NCBI GenBank assembly: GCA_024195585.1
Contig: SWBL01000207.1
Location: 1-64,000 of the forward strand
Length of the DNA stretch: 64,000 nucleotides
DNA from: Aureobasidium sp. EXF-3400
Lineage: Eukaryota > Ascomycota > Dothideomycetes > Dothideales > Saccotheciaceae
Reading direction: 5' to 3'
Within the stretch, counting starts at the first letter, position 1, and each line of letters starts with the position of its first letter. Below, piece by piece: positions 54,979 to 64,000 of this stretch. Below the pieces are notes generated by a model. It had not been told where the DNA came from, did not search any database, and saw only the letters and a program-made list of their open reading frames with translations. Made by a program: the position numbers and the translations under genes.

Positions 54979-55006
54979 GCTTGCTAGCTTGCTAGCTTGC
55001 TAGCTT
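54979..55006. repeat. Tandem repeat TTGCTAGC x3.5
   Basis: The octamer TTGCTAGC is repeated three times with partial units at both ends, downstream of TAF2. Each unit contains the palindrome GCTAGC. It is a microsatellite and probably variable. Confidence 0.85.
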
Positions 55007-55129
55007 GATTTGCATCTTCAGTGATCTTGTAGGCGATGTGCAGACAGTGATTTGTTGTTACTCAACGCCCACCTTTCTACAGTTGTAATTTCGTATGTAA
55101 ATGCGTGTTCAGCAAATTATCCCTCTCTG

Positions 55130-55332
55130 TCAGTTTGCTATCAATGACCAAGCGAATATGCCTAACATCAGAGAGAAGGTGACAAGTGCTGTAACGTGAA
55201 ATCCTTGCACCACCAGGTATCGTACGCTTACCAATCTGCCCGAGCTTGCCATACCCAATTCTACCAACAGGCTTGTCCTTGGCTAGATCGGTGACAGAAG
55301 ACTTCTGGATGGTAGTGGGAGCTGACTTGCTT
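55130..55332 (-). other. Possible 3' exons of a small tail-anchored protein
   Basis: Exon-like segment 55332-55232 encodes SKSAPTTIQKSSVTDLAKDK followed by PVGRIGYGKLGQI. A GTAAGC-to-ACAG interval of 43 nt (short, with no clear branch site) joins in frame to 55188-55130, which encodes ALVTFSLMLGIFAWSLIAN and a stop. That is a good C-terminal membrane anchor. No upstream exon with a start was convincing: candidates include an ATG near 55474. The protein family was not recognised. It could be a short gene or a relic. Confidence 0.3.
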
Positions 55333-55911
55333 CTAATTTGTGAAAATGTTTAGAGCGGGGGTTGATATGGTAGGTATAGTAAGAAGTTCGCTTATTCAGC
55401 GAGAAGTTGTGTCCGATGGTCCTGCATCACAAGGCGTCTTGCTCGGATCCTGTCTTCATTCATCGTCATGTGAGATGTTGCGGATGGTCGTGGGCTCGCC
55501 CGACAAGACTTTTCTTGCCGGAACTGGTAATGTGTACGAATAAAGGTATAAAAGAGCAACTTGACAAAGGTAGCACTAAAGTCAAACAAGACAAGTGCTG
55601 TGTTGGAGGATGCTGTCCACATAACTGCAGGCCTGTGGCTAGATCAGCATACAAACATAGCGTCAGATCGGACCAAAGATGATGGAAAAGTGATGATCTG
55701 GGTTGATCTATGCACCTCGATGATACGATAAGACATGACGCTCCCAAGGGGGCGTATCCGTTGTAACGATATTCCTTACGGGATGAACTTCTCTTCTCGT
55801 TGGCAGGCAATGGATACTACGGAGCGTGAGGTTGTTTTCGAGTATCTTGAAGTGGCTGATAATTGAGATTGTTGTATTCTATTATTTTTGGTATCTTGTA
55901 AATATATCTTT

Positions 55912-56678
55912 CTACTCTTCAGAGACACAGAAGGCCTTGAATTCCTTCCAGGCCTTCTCGAGGTCGTCGTTGATAATGACCTTGTCGAAAACGCCGGGGG
56001 TCTTTGCGAATGCGAGTTCGTTCTTTGCTTGAGTGAGACGCTGGGTGATGGCATCTTCGGAATCAGTGGCGCGGCCGCGTAGGCGTGACTCGAGGATCTC
56101 GAGGGATGGCGGTTGTAGGGAGAGGTAGCGAGCGTTGAGGTCCTTCTTCTTTACTTGCTTGACACCCTGTGATGGCACAATCAGACACGATTTCGGACAA
56201 GGAGAGTTTGATGGCAGCATGCATACCTCCATCTCGATGTCCAGAATACAGGTGCGGTTCTTCTCAGCGACGTCCTTGACAGCCTGGACGCTGGTGCCGT
56301 AGTGGTTGCTGCCGAATTGGGCGTGCTCGATGAAGGCATTCTGGTCAATCATCTTCAAGAAGTCGTCCTTGGTGACAAAGTGGTACTCGACACCATTCTG
56401 CTCTTGACCTCTGGGTTGGCGAGTAGTGTCTTATGCGTATAGAATCAGTCTCCAAAGTCGATCAAAGAGTTGAAGTTGACAAGTTCGTACGAGAGATTGA
56501 AAAACCGAAGCGATCGGGGTACTCTTTGAGCAGACGGTTCAAGTGAGTTGATTTGCCAGAGCCAGAGGGCCCGGAGATGACGATGGGACGGTTGACTTGT
56601 TCTGGGAGGGGTGATTCATGTCAACCAATGGCCTAGACTCTGCTTGTGTGACGGCGGTGTGGACGCACCGGTGGACAT
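55912..56678 (-). CDS. GUK1: Guanylate kinase
   Basis: This phosphorylates GMP to GDP using ATP and is essential for GTP supply. Four exons (56678-56669, 56601-56491, 56429-56227, 56166-55912) give 192 residues, normal for the family. The first exon is only ten bases (ATG TCC ACC G). The P-loop is [14 protein letters not shown]. The GMP site has [20 protein letters not shown] and [32 protein letters not shown] and [18 protein letters not shown] (lid region) follow. Intron 2 ends in AAG (ATAAG). It is divergent from the DUF2011-type gene over 266 bp. Confidence 0.95.
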
Positions 56679-56944
56679 TCTGACGGTAGAATAGGTTCGC
56701 GACAAAGATTGAGTTGTTCTGGAGAGGAAGGAGCGACCAAACATGAAAAAGAAGAAGTTGATGGCCTAGATTGTTGACATGGGTCCTGTCGCATGTGAAA
56801 TCTAGGGGTGTTATCTTATCTCTTGGTCTGATCTTGTGGGGTCCCGTCTCGTTAGCTCTTTCCTTCTGAGAGCCTCATGCCGCATTCCGCCCAAATTCTG
56901 ATGCTGATGCTCATCGTTCAACCCACAACCCAAACAACTCAAAA

Positions 56945-57819
56945 ATGGCCACAACAGCTGGTGCAGTACAGTATGAGGTCCGAAAATCCTCAATATCGAC
57001 CGCACGTACTGACGACGACCTCGCAGGGTGTCGAGATCAGACCTCAATGCATCACCACAGTCGTCGAGAGCATCCTCACCGGATCTAGATACGCTAGAAC
57101 GACTAGGAGCAAACCTGCGATTCGAGATAGTCGACAATACACCGCAACCTGTAGACACTGTAGAAAATCAGGAAGACGAAGATGAAGAACTCGAATTCCA
57201 ACTATTCGCGCCTACCAAATCCACAACCGATGCCTCTGCCCCCGCTTCAGTCGCCCAGAAAATTCGCATTCGCTCCCCTTCAGAGGAACTTAGGGAGCCA
57301 GGTATCATCGGTCCAGGACGTCCTTTGAGCTACTATCATACCGGAGAGCTAGACCTCACACGCGCTGAGGAATACAAGGTCACAGCCGTGTCTGGCGCAG
57401 ACGTTCTGGCAATGTCTAAGCTACCCTGTACCGGTTGTACATATCCCTGGAAACTTGTCACTATCCCTGCGTCACAAGCCAAGTCAGCGATTGCAGCAGC
57501 GGCAGCCCAGAACCCAGCAGCCGAAGCGTTCCTGCCAGGTGTACCAAAGAAACGCACCCGCTTAGGAAAGAAGGACAGGATAAAGAAGAGGCAGAAGATG
57601 GCAGCCATCAAGGCCAAGAAAGAAGAGGACAGCAAATCAAAAGAGGAAAAGGAGAGGCTCGAGCGCGAAAAGAAAGCCAGGAGAAACAGGGAGAAGAAGT
57701 TCAAGAAGAGAGCAAGAGACAAGGCCAAGAAGGCCGCTGGAAAAGAGGGAGATGCTGATGATGGAAGTGATGATGGCTCTGACGCCGAAAGTAACGCGGA
57801 TATCGAGATGGCCTCATGA
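56945..57819 (+). CDS. Fungal DUF2011-type nuclear protein
   Basis: Two exons (56945-56970, 57027-57819) give 272 residues. The short first exon, MATTAGAVQ, is joined through a GTATGA-GCAG intron with a CTGAC branch. The protein has an acidic N-terminal part, ELEFQLFAPTKST, then RIRSPSEELREPGIIGPGRP and LSYYHTGELDLTRAEEYKVT. A CTGCTYPWKL element and a long Lys/Arg/Glu-rich helix (GKKDRIKKRQKMAAIKAKKE) follow, and the tail is acidic. This layout fits the fungus-specific DUF2011 family as I recall it. A nuclear or nucleolar location is likely from composition; function is unknown. Confidence 0.65.
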
Positions 57820-58729
57820 ATTCAGTCTGGTCCTGGATCTATGCTCCTCTAAATCCCGCTAATGCAATGTCGAGCTGTCATATTGCACAGTTGGTTCTCT
57901 CAGCCCGATGGTCTCCTGGAGTTCTCTCTACCCTCTCAAAACCTTCCAGACATCTATGAAACCAAAAGAGTTCCATCAGTATTCAAGTGGCTTTCAAGAC
58001 AGAGTGTCGCCGGCAGCTGTCTTTCGAGACGCACAAACTCAGTCACAAGGAGGATCGCATCGACAGAGACATGGAGATGATTCAAGGCCTGGTGAACTCG
58101 TGGGCAGGGGTCTTACCCACACAGAGCTATTGTGCTCTTGCAGAGGCATTGTATGCCAGCCCCTGGTCTGCTGTCGATCTACACGAATCTGACGTGACGT
58201 GGAACGCTAGTTGAGAGCTCGTCTCATCGCTTTGTTCGGTATAGCCAGCGTGTATAGTCCAGGACCTCTTCCACCGCGCGAACTCAAAGAAGCCACCGTC
58301 GCAACGCAGGAACAAAACACCACTTGCTGTACAGTTCAATACACCTACAACAGCTGTCAGCCCGGATTTTGACCATTGCTGTATCTCCAGGCAGTAGAAG
58401 GTAGCAGCAAACAGCAGACAGCAATGTCAAAATGCATGAAGCAAAACACCAGGAAAAACTCTCCATCGAGAGATATGATTTCGATCTACCTTGACCAGCA
58501 AGGATCGTGTGAAACGATTCCAGGTGTTGTTCACTGTGCTCCTTGGACTGCACATCTCTGTGGTCTTCACTTCTCCTTGATCTTCACATGTTCGGACCCT
58601 GGATTCACCTTAGCCTTGGCAAAATCCGCCAGGAACTGCCTCAAAATTCACAAGCCCATGCGGCGGATTTTGCTCGCTTGCGCACGGACTCACGGATCAA
58701 CAACAAAACCAGCAACTGCAACCGACAAC
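57820..58729. other. Intergenic, 910 bp, no gene seen
   Basis: Short frames on both strands (58127-58339 minus, 58376-58729 plus) have no family signature or clean splice context. The plus frame simply reads into the next gene upstream of its ATG. Confidence 0.5.
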
Positions 58730-59202
58730 ATGGATCCAATCCAGATCAACCTCGCTGCTCCCATCTATGGGAAGCAGGGGACCGGCGTTGGGCCTAGCCA
58801 GCCTGACGAGAGTGTTGAGGAACCAAGCGGCTTCCTCGTCGCCCTCACCTCTGCTTTCAAGCGCAAGCTTGCTAAGTCCGGTCCCCAAGGCGATGCCATG
58901 AAGGCCATGTTCGGTAAGCAACGACACCTTCCTGCCCTACACTCGTGAATGTCGTCAACTAACATCGATGGGACGCGCTTATAGGCAACCACCAGTACCA
59001 GTTCGTTGGTGAGATGCCCGTGGGTTACACCCACGCCAGGAGAACGCGCGATGATGGCCGCCGCGACATCCGCATCTACGGCCACCCCTCCGGTCGTTTC
59101 TACGACTCGGCGACCAAGTTCTTGCCGCATGTCGTTGCCATGCTGGTCCTCAGTGACCGATGCTGGTGCGACCTCTGCAAGGAAGAATCAAGTAGTTCGT
59201 AG
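58730..59202 (+). CDS. Small Clr2-like silencing-domain protein
   Basis: Two exons (58730-58913, 58985-59202) give 133 residues. After a polar start (MDPIQINLAAPIYGKQGTG) come ALTSAFKRKLAKSGPQGDAM and FGNHQYQFVGEMPVGYTHAR. The conserved core is IRIYGHPSGRFYDSATKFLP, HVVAMLVLSDRCWCDLCKEE. The GHPSGR-x-Y-x-S-x4-F-x-PH pattern followed by CxCxxC resembles the N-terminal domain of Clr2, a subunit of the fission-yeast SHREC silencing complex. Here it stands alone rather than in a large protein. It may be a truncated paralogue or a separate small family. Confidence 0.5.
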
Positions 59203-60288
59203 TCGACCCGGGGTCAAGGGGTGGTGTCGGGATCGCGTTGGAGGGACCTGATGCTCGAGGGGTGTGGTGGTGGAGGATAGTTGATAGATCACTTTGTTCG
59301 TAGCAACTTGATCAAAGACTTTCCAGGAAACCGACTTCTTCTAATACGTGCTTCGTGATGATAACCCGCATACTACGTGCTACAGGAGATACGAGTCTCG
59401 GGTACAGTATCAAACGACAAGGGGGTCGTCGATTCTACTTGTGCTCCGATCCCCCCTTTTTCTCTCTCGTACCTCGACGATGAAAATTTGTCGGTACGCA
59501 CGATACTGTACAGTTCCAGAGTCGATACCAAGGCAAGCAATCAACTCATGACTGCGTCAGGCTCTCAATGGCTCGAGCCAGCAATCAAAAAGCATGTTGC
59601 ATTTCGATAGAGGGATACCTAGTTACCACCGGCAGTGAGAACAAGTGCAACTACGACCCCTGACGCGTCTTGTCTTTAAGAATGTCACATTATCCAAACA
59701 CCATGTGTTTCCACCCTTACTTGGTCTATTACTCATTCTCCCAGATCGCCATCGTGCAATACCTTACACTCCACCTGCAGCCACCACGACTGTGTGAGAA
59801 ACACGACATGTTTTGCACGGTCACGGACGCGATTGCTTCGTTTGATGTCGGGCGCCTTCGCTGTGCGGAAGAGTAGCACGTGGCGTGTTTTGTGTTCCTG
59901 GAAGTCCTCTAGGAGTCTTCTTGGTTTCGGTTGGGGGGATGAGTGGGAGGCGGCGCTGTACTGATGAGTATTGACGGTGCCAGCAGAGATGTATATATAG
60001 TAGGTAACAATCCTGTGTGGATGTTTCACACATCGATGGAACGGGAGACAGACAATAGAAGATAAAGTATGATATATCAGAATTTGTTTGGTAGAAAATA
60101 AAGCGATGATTAAGATCTTTCATGAACTGAGGATGGTAAGCCTTTGGTGGGCTGGCCTGGAGAGAGAAATATATAGTATGCAGCGGCATTATATTTCAGA
60201 TGCTCGATGGTGCATACATAGACAAAATGGGAAACACACGAAAGAGGAAATCATTTATCAGATTTTGTTTAGTAGAGAAGTGTGGTAA
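59203..60288. other. Intergenic, 1086 bp, no gene seen
   Basis: No protein gene or RNA was recognised. The right end, next to the deacetylase stop codon, contains an imperfect duplication of the deacetylase 3' end: 60075-60127 resembles 60256-60306. Confidence 0.55.
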
Positions 60289-61551
60289 TCAAAACCTCTC
60301 ATGAACCAGTCTTCCAAACTTCCACACCTGATCAACTAGTAATTGCTTACCTTCTCCGTCGACTTCCTCTGACAACACCAATAAATCAGCATCAGCATCA
60401 GCTTCCAAACACCCCTTGACGCCCTCTAGTCCCAGCATCTTGGCTGGGGTGACAGTGACAGCCCGGACAGCTTCAGGTATACTCGCATTCGACCAATTGA
60501 GAAAGTTATTCACGCAGTCTAGCAATGTCGCACACCCACCAGCAATCTTGTCTGTGCCGTCAAGAGTCAGATTCGAGCCTTTCTTGACAATACTATCGCC
60601 GTTGGTCCAGTTATAGGTGCCGTCCGGCAAGCCGGCGAGACTCATGGCATCAGTAACCAAGATCATGCCTTCTGGGTGCGCGGCATATGCTATCTTGACT
60701 GTAGTGGGATGTAAATGGATACCATCGGCGATGACACCGAAGAAAGGCGTATGTGTGGATGGATGGCCCAAGATACCAAAAACACCAGGGTTTCTGTGGT
60801 GGAGAGGTTTCATGGCATTGAAGAGGTGAGTTATCATTTTCGCGCCGGCGGCTACTGCTGCAGATGCTTCTTCGTAGGTGGCTTCTGTGTGACCGATGCT
60901 GAAGATGATGTTGTGCTTAACCACGTCTGGGATTATCGAGGTCATGTTTCCGACTTCGGGGGCGGCGGTCAGTTTCTTGATGTTGGATAGATTGTGCGCG
61001 CCGTAGCAAGCTTCGAGGTCGGCGAAGGATGTGGCCGATTGTAGGACTTCAGGGCTGTGGATGCCGTTTTTGGTTGGACTGAGGAAGGGGCCTTCGACAT
61101 GTGCGCCTAGCGATTCCGCACCTTCGTCTGCATCGCGGGCTGCGCCAGAAGGACCCAGATATGGCAATGCGCTGTGATAAAGTTCGGGGTTTTGACTAGT
61201 GATAGTAGGAAGGTACGATGTGAGACCCGTTCCGATCAATCTTCTGTTCAGCTCCTTCAGACCCTTGCGATGGGAGATAGGATCTTGTGGTGCTTGCGAA
61301 AAATCAAAGCCAAATGCGCCATTGAATTGTACATCGATGAAGCCGGGAGAAACTACGCGGCCACCAAGGTCAATGACCTCATCTGGGGCCGCTTGGTGCT
61401 CGTAGAAGACTTCTTGACTGCGTAGGATGCGCCCTGTGACTGATGAAAGCCAGAGATCTTCTTCTACCAGAGTGTTGCCTTTGACTAGTCGGCATCCAGT
61501 CAAGCGAGTGATACCACTTCGAGGCCTCTCAGGTGATACAGCTGCCGGCAT
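60289..61551 (-). CDS. N-acetylglucosamine-6-phosphate deacetylase
   Basis: This amidohydrolase converts GlcNAc-6-P to glucosamine-6-P and acetate, the first committed step of GlcNAc use. It is one exon of 420 residues. Landmarks are VVSPGFIDVQFNGAFGFDFS (metal-site region), SLGAHVEGPFLSPTKNGIHS with the metal-binding Glu, FSIGHTEATYEEA with a metal His, THLFNAMKPLHHRNPGVFG with a second His, and MILVTDAMSLAGLPDGTY with the catalytic Asp. It faces a GH3 gene across 842 bp, an arrangement found in fungal GlcNAc catabolic clusters (with deaminase, kinase, transporter and an Ndt80-like regulator, none visible here). Confidence 0.95.
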   Translation of the reverse strand: MPAAVSPERPRSGITRLTGCRLVKGNTLVEEDLWLSSVTGRILRSQEVFYEHQAAPDEVIDLGGRVVSPGFIDVQFNGAFGFDFSQAPQDPISHRKGLKELNRRLIGTGLTSYLPTITSQNPELYHSALPYLGPSGAARDADEGAESLGAHVEGPFLSPTKNGIHSPEVLQSATSFADLEACYGAHNLSNIKKLTAAPEVGNMTSIIPDVVKHNIIFSIGHTEATYEEASAAVAAGAKMITHLFNAMKPLHHRNPGVFGILGHPSTHTPFFGVIADGIHLHPTTVKIAYAAHPEGMILVTDAMSLAGLPDGTYNWTNGDSIVKKGSNLTLDGTDKIAGGCATLLDCVNNFLNWSNASIPEAVRAVTVTPAKMLGLEGVKGCLEADADADLLVLSEEVDGEGKQLLVDQVWKFGRLVHERF

Positions 61552-62393
61552 GATGATGTTGAAGTTCTCTTTGAGATAAATACGATGAGGTTTAGGTAGC
61601 GGCTTTTGGTATGGTTAAGATCGGAAGAGGTGCGGAGAGTGGGAGGTGCGTTAGTTCGAAGAAAGCAGCAGCAGGTAAGATTATTGATAAGGTCTGAGCA
61701 AAGAGAGCGAACACACAGAAGAGTCGATTTGCGACCTACCAACGGTAGAAACCTAGTGAGTACATCCACATCTCAGAGGTTCCATAACGAGACTACAGAC
61801 ACCTCGATCCACATCATCACTGTCAAGTTCGGTAGCTTGACAGTGCTGCAACCTTGATCCGTTGATCAGAGTCAGTCTTTCCGATAAGGAAGCACAGCAG
61901 AATGTAACATTCGAAAGTCGCCATAGAAGCTTGATGCCGGACTGGAGTAAGATAGCCGATCGCTACACGTGGGGCGGGCAAGCTTTCGCCATCGGTCGAA
62001 CTTGCTCTCTACTTGATGGTATCTTTCATGTCTGGTTGCCTTATGGTGTTGTATTTGACAAGAAGAAGGAACGATGGACGATAAGACGTCGTTGTAATCG
62101 CCGAGTCGCACGGGCTTTCCCGGCACGTGTCACTTTTGCCGGGTGCGGAGAGGGCAAGAGTGAGGTTACATCCAACCCCAGCTGTTGCTTATCATTACGA
62201 GACCACATTTCGTTACTACTCCACAGAATGAACTGTTTCCTGTCGGATGCCACGCTGCACCGTCAACCTGTGATTTAGCGACCGCGACCGTAACCGTGAC
62301 CGTACCTCGGATCCTATCGGCAAGCCTTGGGGGTTGAAGCTTCTCGGCGCGTGCTGGACGCATGTCATCCTACTCGAGTAGAAGATACCAAAC
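61552..62393. promoter_or_regulatory. Shared promoter of GlcNAc genes
   Basis: This 842-bp divergent region lies between the deacetylase and the GH3 gene. It contains a short ACCGYR-type repeat at 62280-62306 (GACCGCGACCGTAACCGTGA and on), about 90 bases from the GH3 ATG, which could be a regulator site. No supported gene lies inside; a frame at 61862-62278 lacks any signature. Confidence 0.5.
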
Positions 62394-64000
62394 ATGGGGA
62401 CTTCCGACGCTAGCACGTCGAGTGGGCTCTGGGAGAACATGGACAGGTAAATCGCCAAAGTCGCGTGGGAGAGCATGCGATCATGCACCAAGTGCATTTT
62501 GCTAATCATGGCGTTTCTACTAGAGCCCTGGGCCAGTTGTTTATGATGGTAAGGCTGACTATTCATATGTCCTTGATCAGTAGTTGACAATTGTATGTAG
62601 GGCTTTGATGGAACGGCAGTGACTCCTCAAATACGTACCCTTATACAGGAACATCATCTCGGATCGATCCTTCTGACAGCTAAGAATCTTAAGTGTAAGT
62701 AGATCTTTCTTCTTCTGCCTATTGGGCAGCGCCTTCTCCGAACATGCGCTTTGTAGGGCCGCGATCAAGCCGTGGTGATCAAGCATAGTAGGGAAGTAGC
62801 GGTCAGCCTTGGAGGAAATCCTATCCCGGTGCTTCTGAGTCGGAGCTTCGCCACGACCATCGAATAACATACATGTCTGCTCTCGAGTATACTGACACGA
62901 TTCTCAGCCGCCGAAGACACAAGTGCTCTTGTGTACGAACTACAAAAGTGCGCTTTCGATGCCGGCCACCCAGTACCTCTATTGATCGGTATCGACCAAG
63001 AAAATGGAGGAGTCAACTCTCTTTTCGATGATATTTTCATCCGGCAGTACCCTTCAGCCATGGGCATTGCCGCCTCAGGAGATCCCGACCTCGCATACAA
63101 AGTTGCAAAGGCCAGCGCAGAGGAGATTTCTGCCTGTGGAGTGAACTGGATCATGGGACCCTGCTTGGATGTCCTTACCAACACTCGAAATCAGCCGCTT
63201 GGCGTTCGTACGACTGGCGACGACCCAGTGCAGTGCTCAGAGTACGGAGTGGCATTCATGAAAGGCTACCAGGAAGCTGGGATCTGTACCATGGGCAAGC
63301 ACTTTCCGTCGTACGGCAATCTTGAGTTCTTAGGATCTTCTCTGGATGTGCCAACGATTACCGAATCATTGGAACAATTAAGTCTGAGCGCTCTGATACC
63401 TTTTCGTGATGCCATCAAACAAGGTCTTGACTCTATCATGGTTGGAGGTTGTGCAATGTCATCAGCCGGACTGAACGTTATGCACGCTTGTCTCTCAGAC
63501 CGAGTTGTTGATGGATTGTTGAGGAAAGAGCTTGGCTTCGACGGCGTCGTTGTTAGCGAATGCCTTGAGATGGACTCGCTTTGTCAGAATATTGGAGTCA
63601 ACGGTGGCACGGTCATGGCTGCCAACGCTGGCTGTGATATCTTATTGCTGTGCAGATCATTCCAGCATCAGCTGGAGGCTATCAGTGGCTTCAAGCTTGG
63701 CTTGGAGAACTCTCAGATTACCACTGATAGAGTCCGTCGATCACTCAACAGAGTTTTGGCGATGAAGTCAAGGTGTACGTCCTGGGAGAAGGCTTTGAAC
63801 CCACCAGGCATCAATCTCCTGTCGAGACTCCAACCGTCACATACGAATCTCTCCACCAAAGCATATAACTCAAGTATCACCGTCGTGAGGGATCAGAACG
63901 GATTCCTGCCTCTGACAAACATCATCGAACCAGAGGAAGAGTTGCTTCTCCTGACGCCGCTGGTAAAACCGCTTGCTGCATCTGCAGCTTCGCGTGCACT
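62394..64000 (+). CDS. GH3 N-acetylglucosaminidase-like protein, partial
   Basis: The gene is cut by the window end. Exons are 62394-62446, 62524-62548, 62601-62694 and 62908-64000 (still open), giving 421 codons so far. Landmarks are ALGQLFMMGFDGTAVTPQIR, LGSILLTAKNLKSAEDTSAL, LLIGIDQENGGVNSLFDD, MGPCLDVLTNTRNQPLGVRT, GKHFPSYGN and FDGVVVSECLEM. The fold is GH3, closest to bacterial NagZ, but the NagZ signature KH(F/I)PG(H/L)GxxxxD(S/T)H reads KHFPSYGNLEFLGS. The nucleophile position (SDD in many members) reads SEC, with Glu275. It is probably the cluster GH3 acting on GlcNAc compounds. Intron 3 is long (213 nt). Confidence 0.85.

Larger units (their letters stand above)
54738..55911. other. 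Convergent intergenic with one coding-like fragment
   Basis: Between the 3' ends of TAF2 and guanylate kinase lie 1174 bases. They contain the 8-bp tandem repeat at 54979-55006 and the minus-strand coding-like fragment at 55130-55332, listed separately. Frames at 55340-55810 on both strands have no recognisable family. Confidence 0.5.

Noticed and set aside
55130..55332. Aldo/keto reductase N-terminus
   Set aside because: PVGRIGYGKLG briefly recalls that family, but the next in-frame exon is a membrane anchor and a stop, with no TIM-barrel motifs.
1..64000. CRISPR arrays, bacterial operons, prophage or complete transposable element
   Set aside because: The gene content and introns are eukaryotic. 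No spaced direct-repeat array, transposase or reverse transcriptase motif was seen.

Overview
The window is nuclear DNA of a filamentous ascomycete (Pezizomycotina). It carries single-copy eukaryotic genes at high density. Introns are mostly 43 to 70 nt, with GTANGT-like donors and CTRAC-like branch sites, and there are fungus-specific families (Ypt35, Mph1, GlcNAc catabolism, DUF7707-type surface protein). I cannot fix the class from sequence alone. I reconstructed 40 introns in canonical genes by keeping frame and family motifs.

Layout. 1-2.1 kb: exon-like fragments of an unrecognised gene. 2.1-7.3 kb: Sec9 SNARE, U2AF large subunit, and OGG1 running divergently from U2AF. 7.7-12.8 kb: Trm140/METTL2-type tRNA m3C methyltransferase, divergent from COQ10; a pRiA4b ORF-3-like protein; a WD40 protein. 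13.2-28.4 kb: Gup1 MBOAT divergent from Arp4; the FG nucleoporin Nup159; COG5; Mph1/FANCM helicase. 29-32.8 kb: the accessory stretch, with two tandem paralogues built from a C2HC-finger module I do not recognise, a Pol III-like element, and a spliced Thr/Pro-rich gene. 33.2-43.7 kb: Vps8 and Vps33 (both CORVET subunits) flanking a GPALPP-type gene, then histidyl-tRNA synthetase. 44.4-49.3 kb: a GPI-type surface protein, Ypt35, a doubtful small gene, and a SAS4-type protein. 50-59.2 kb: TAF2, guanylate kinase, a DUF2011-type protein, and a small Clr2-like protein. 60.3-64 kb: GlcNAc-6-phosphate deacetylase divergent from a GH3 enzyme that runs off the end, probably the edge of the fungal GlcNAc-utilisation cluster.

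Themes. Membrane traffic is heavily represented (Sec9, COG5, Vps8, Vps33, Ypt35). Chromatin and transcription include Arp4, SAS4-like, TAF2 and Clr2-like proteins. Two tRNA enzymes (Trm140-like, HisRS) each have a mitochondrial presequence before a second in-frame ATG, suggesting dual targeting. Seven gene pairs are divergent over short gaps, so bidirectional promoters are common.

The best candidates for something undescribed are the triplicated C2HC module at 28,979-31,393, the Pol III-like element at 31,771-31,950, and the GH3 protein with a rewritten active site at the right edge. All splice models are hand-built and should be checked against RNA.
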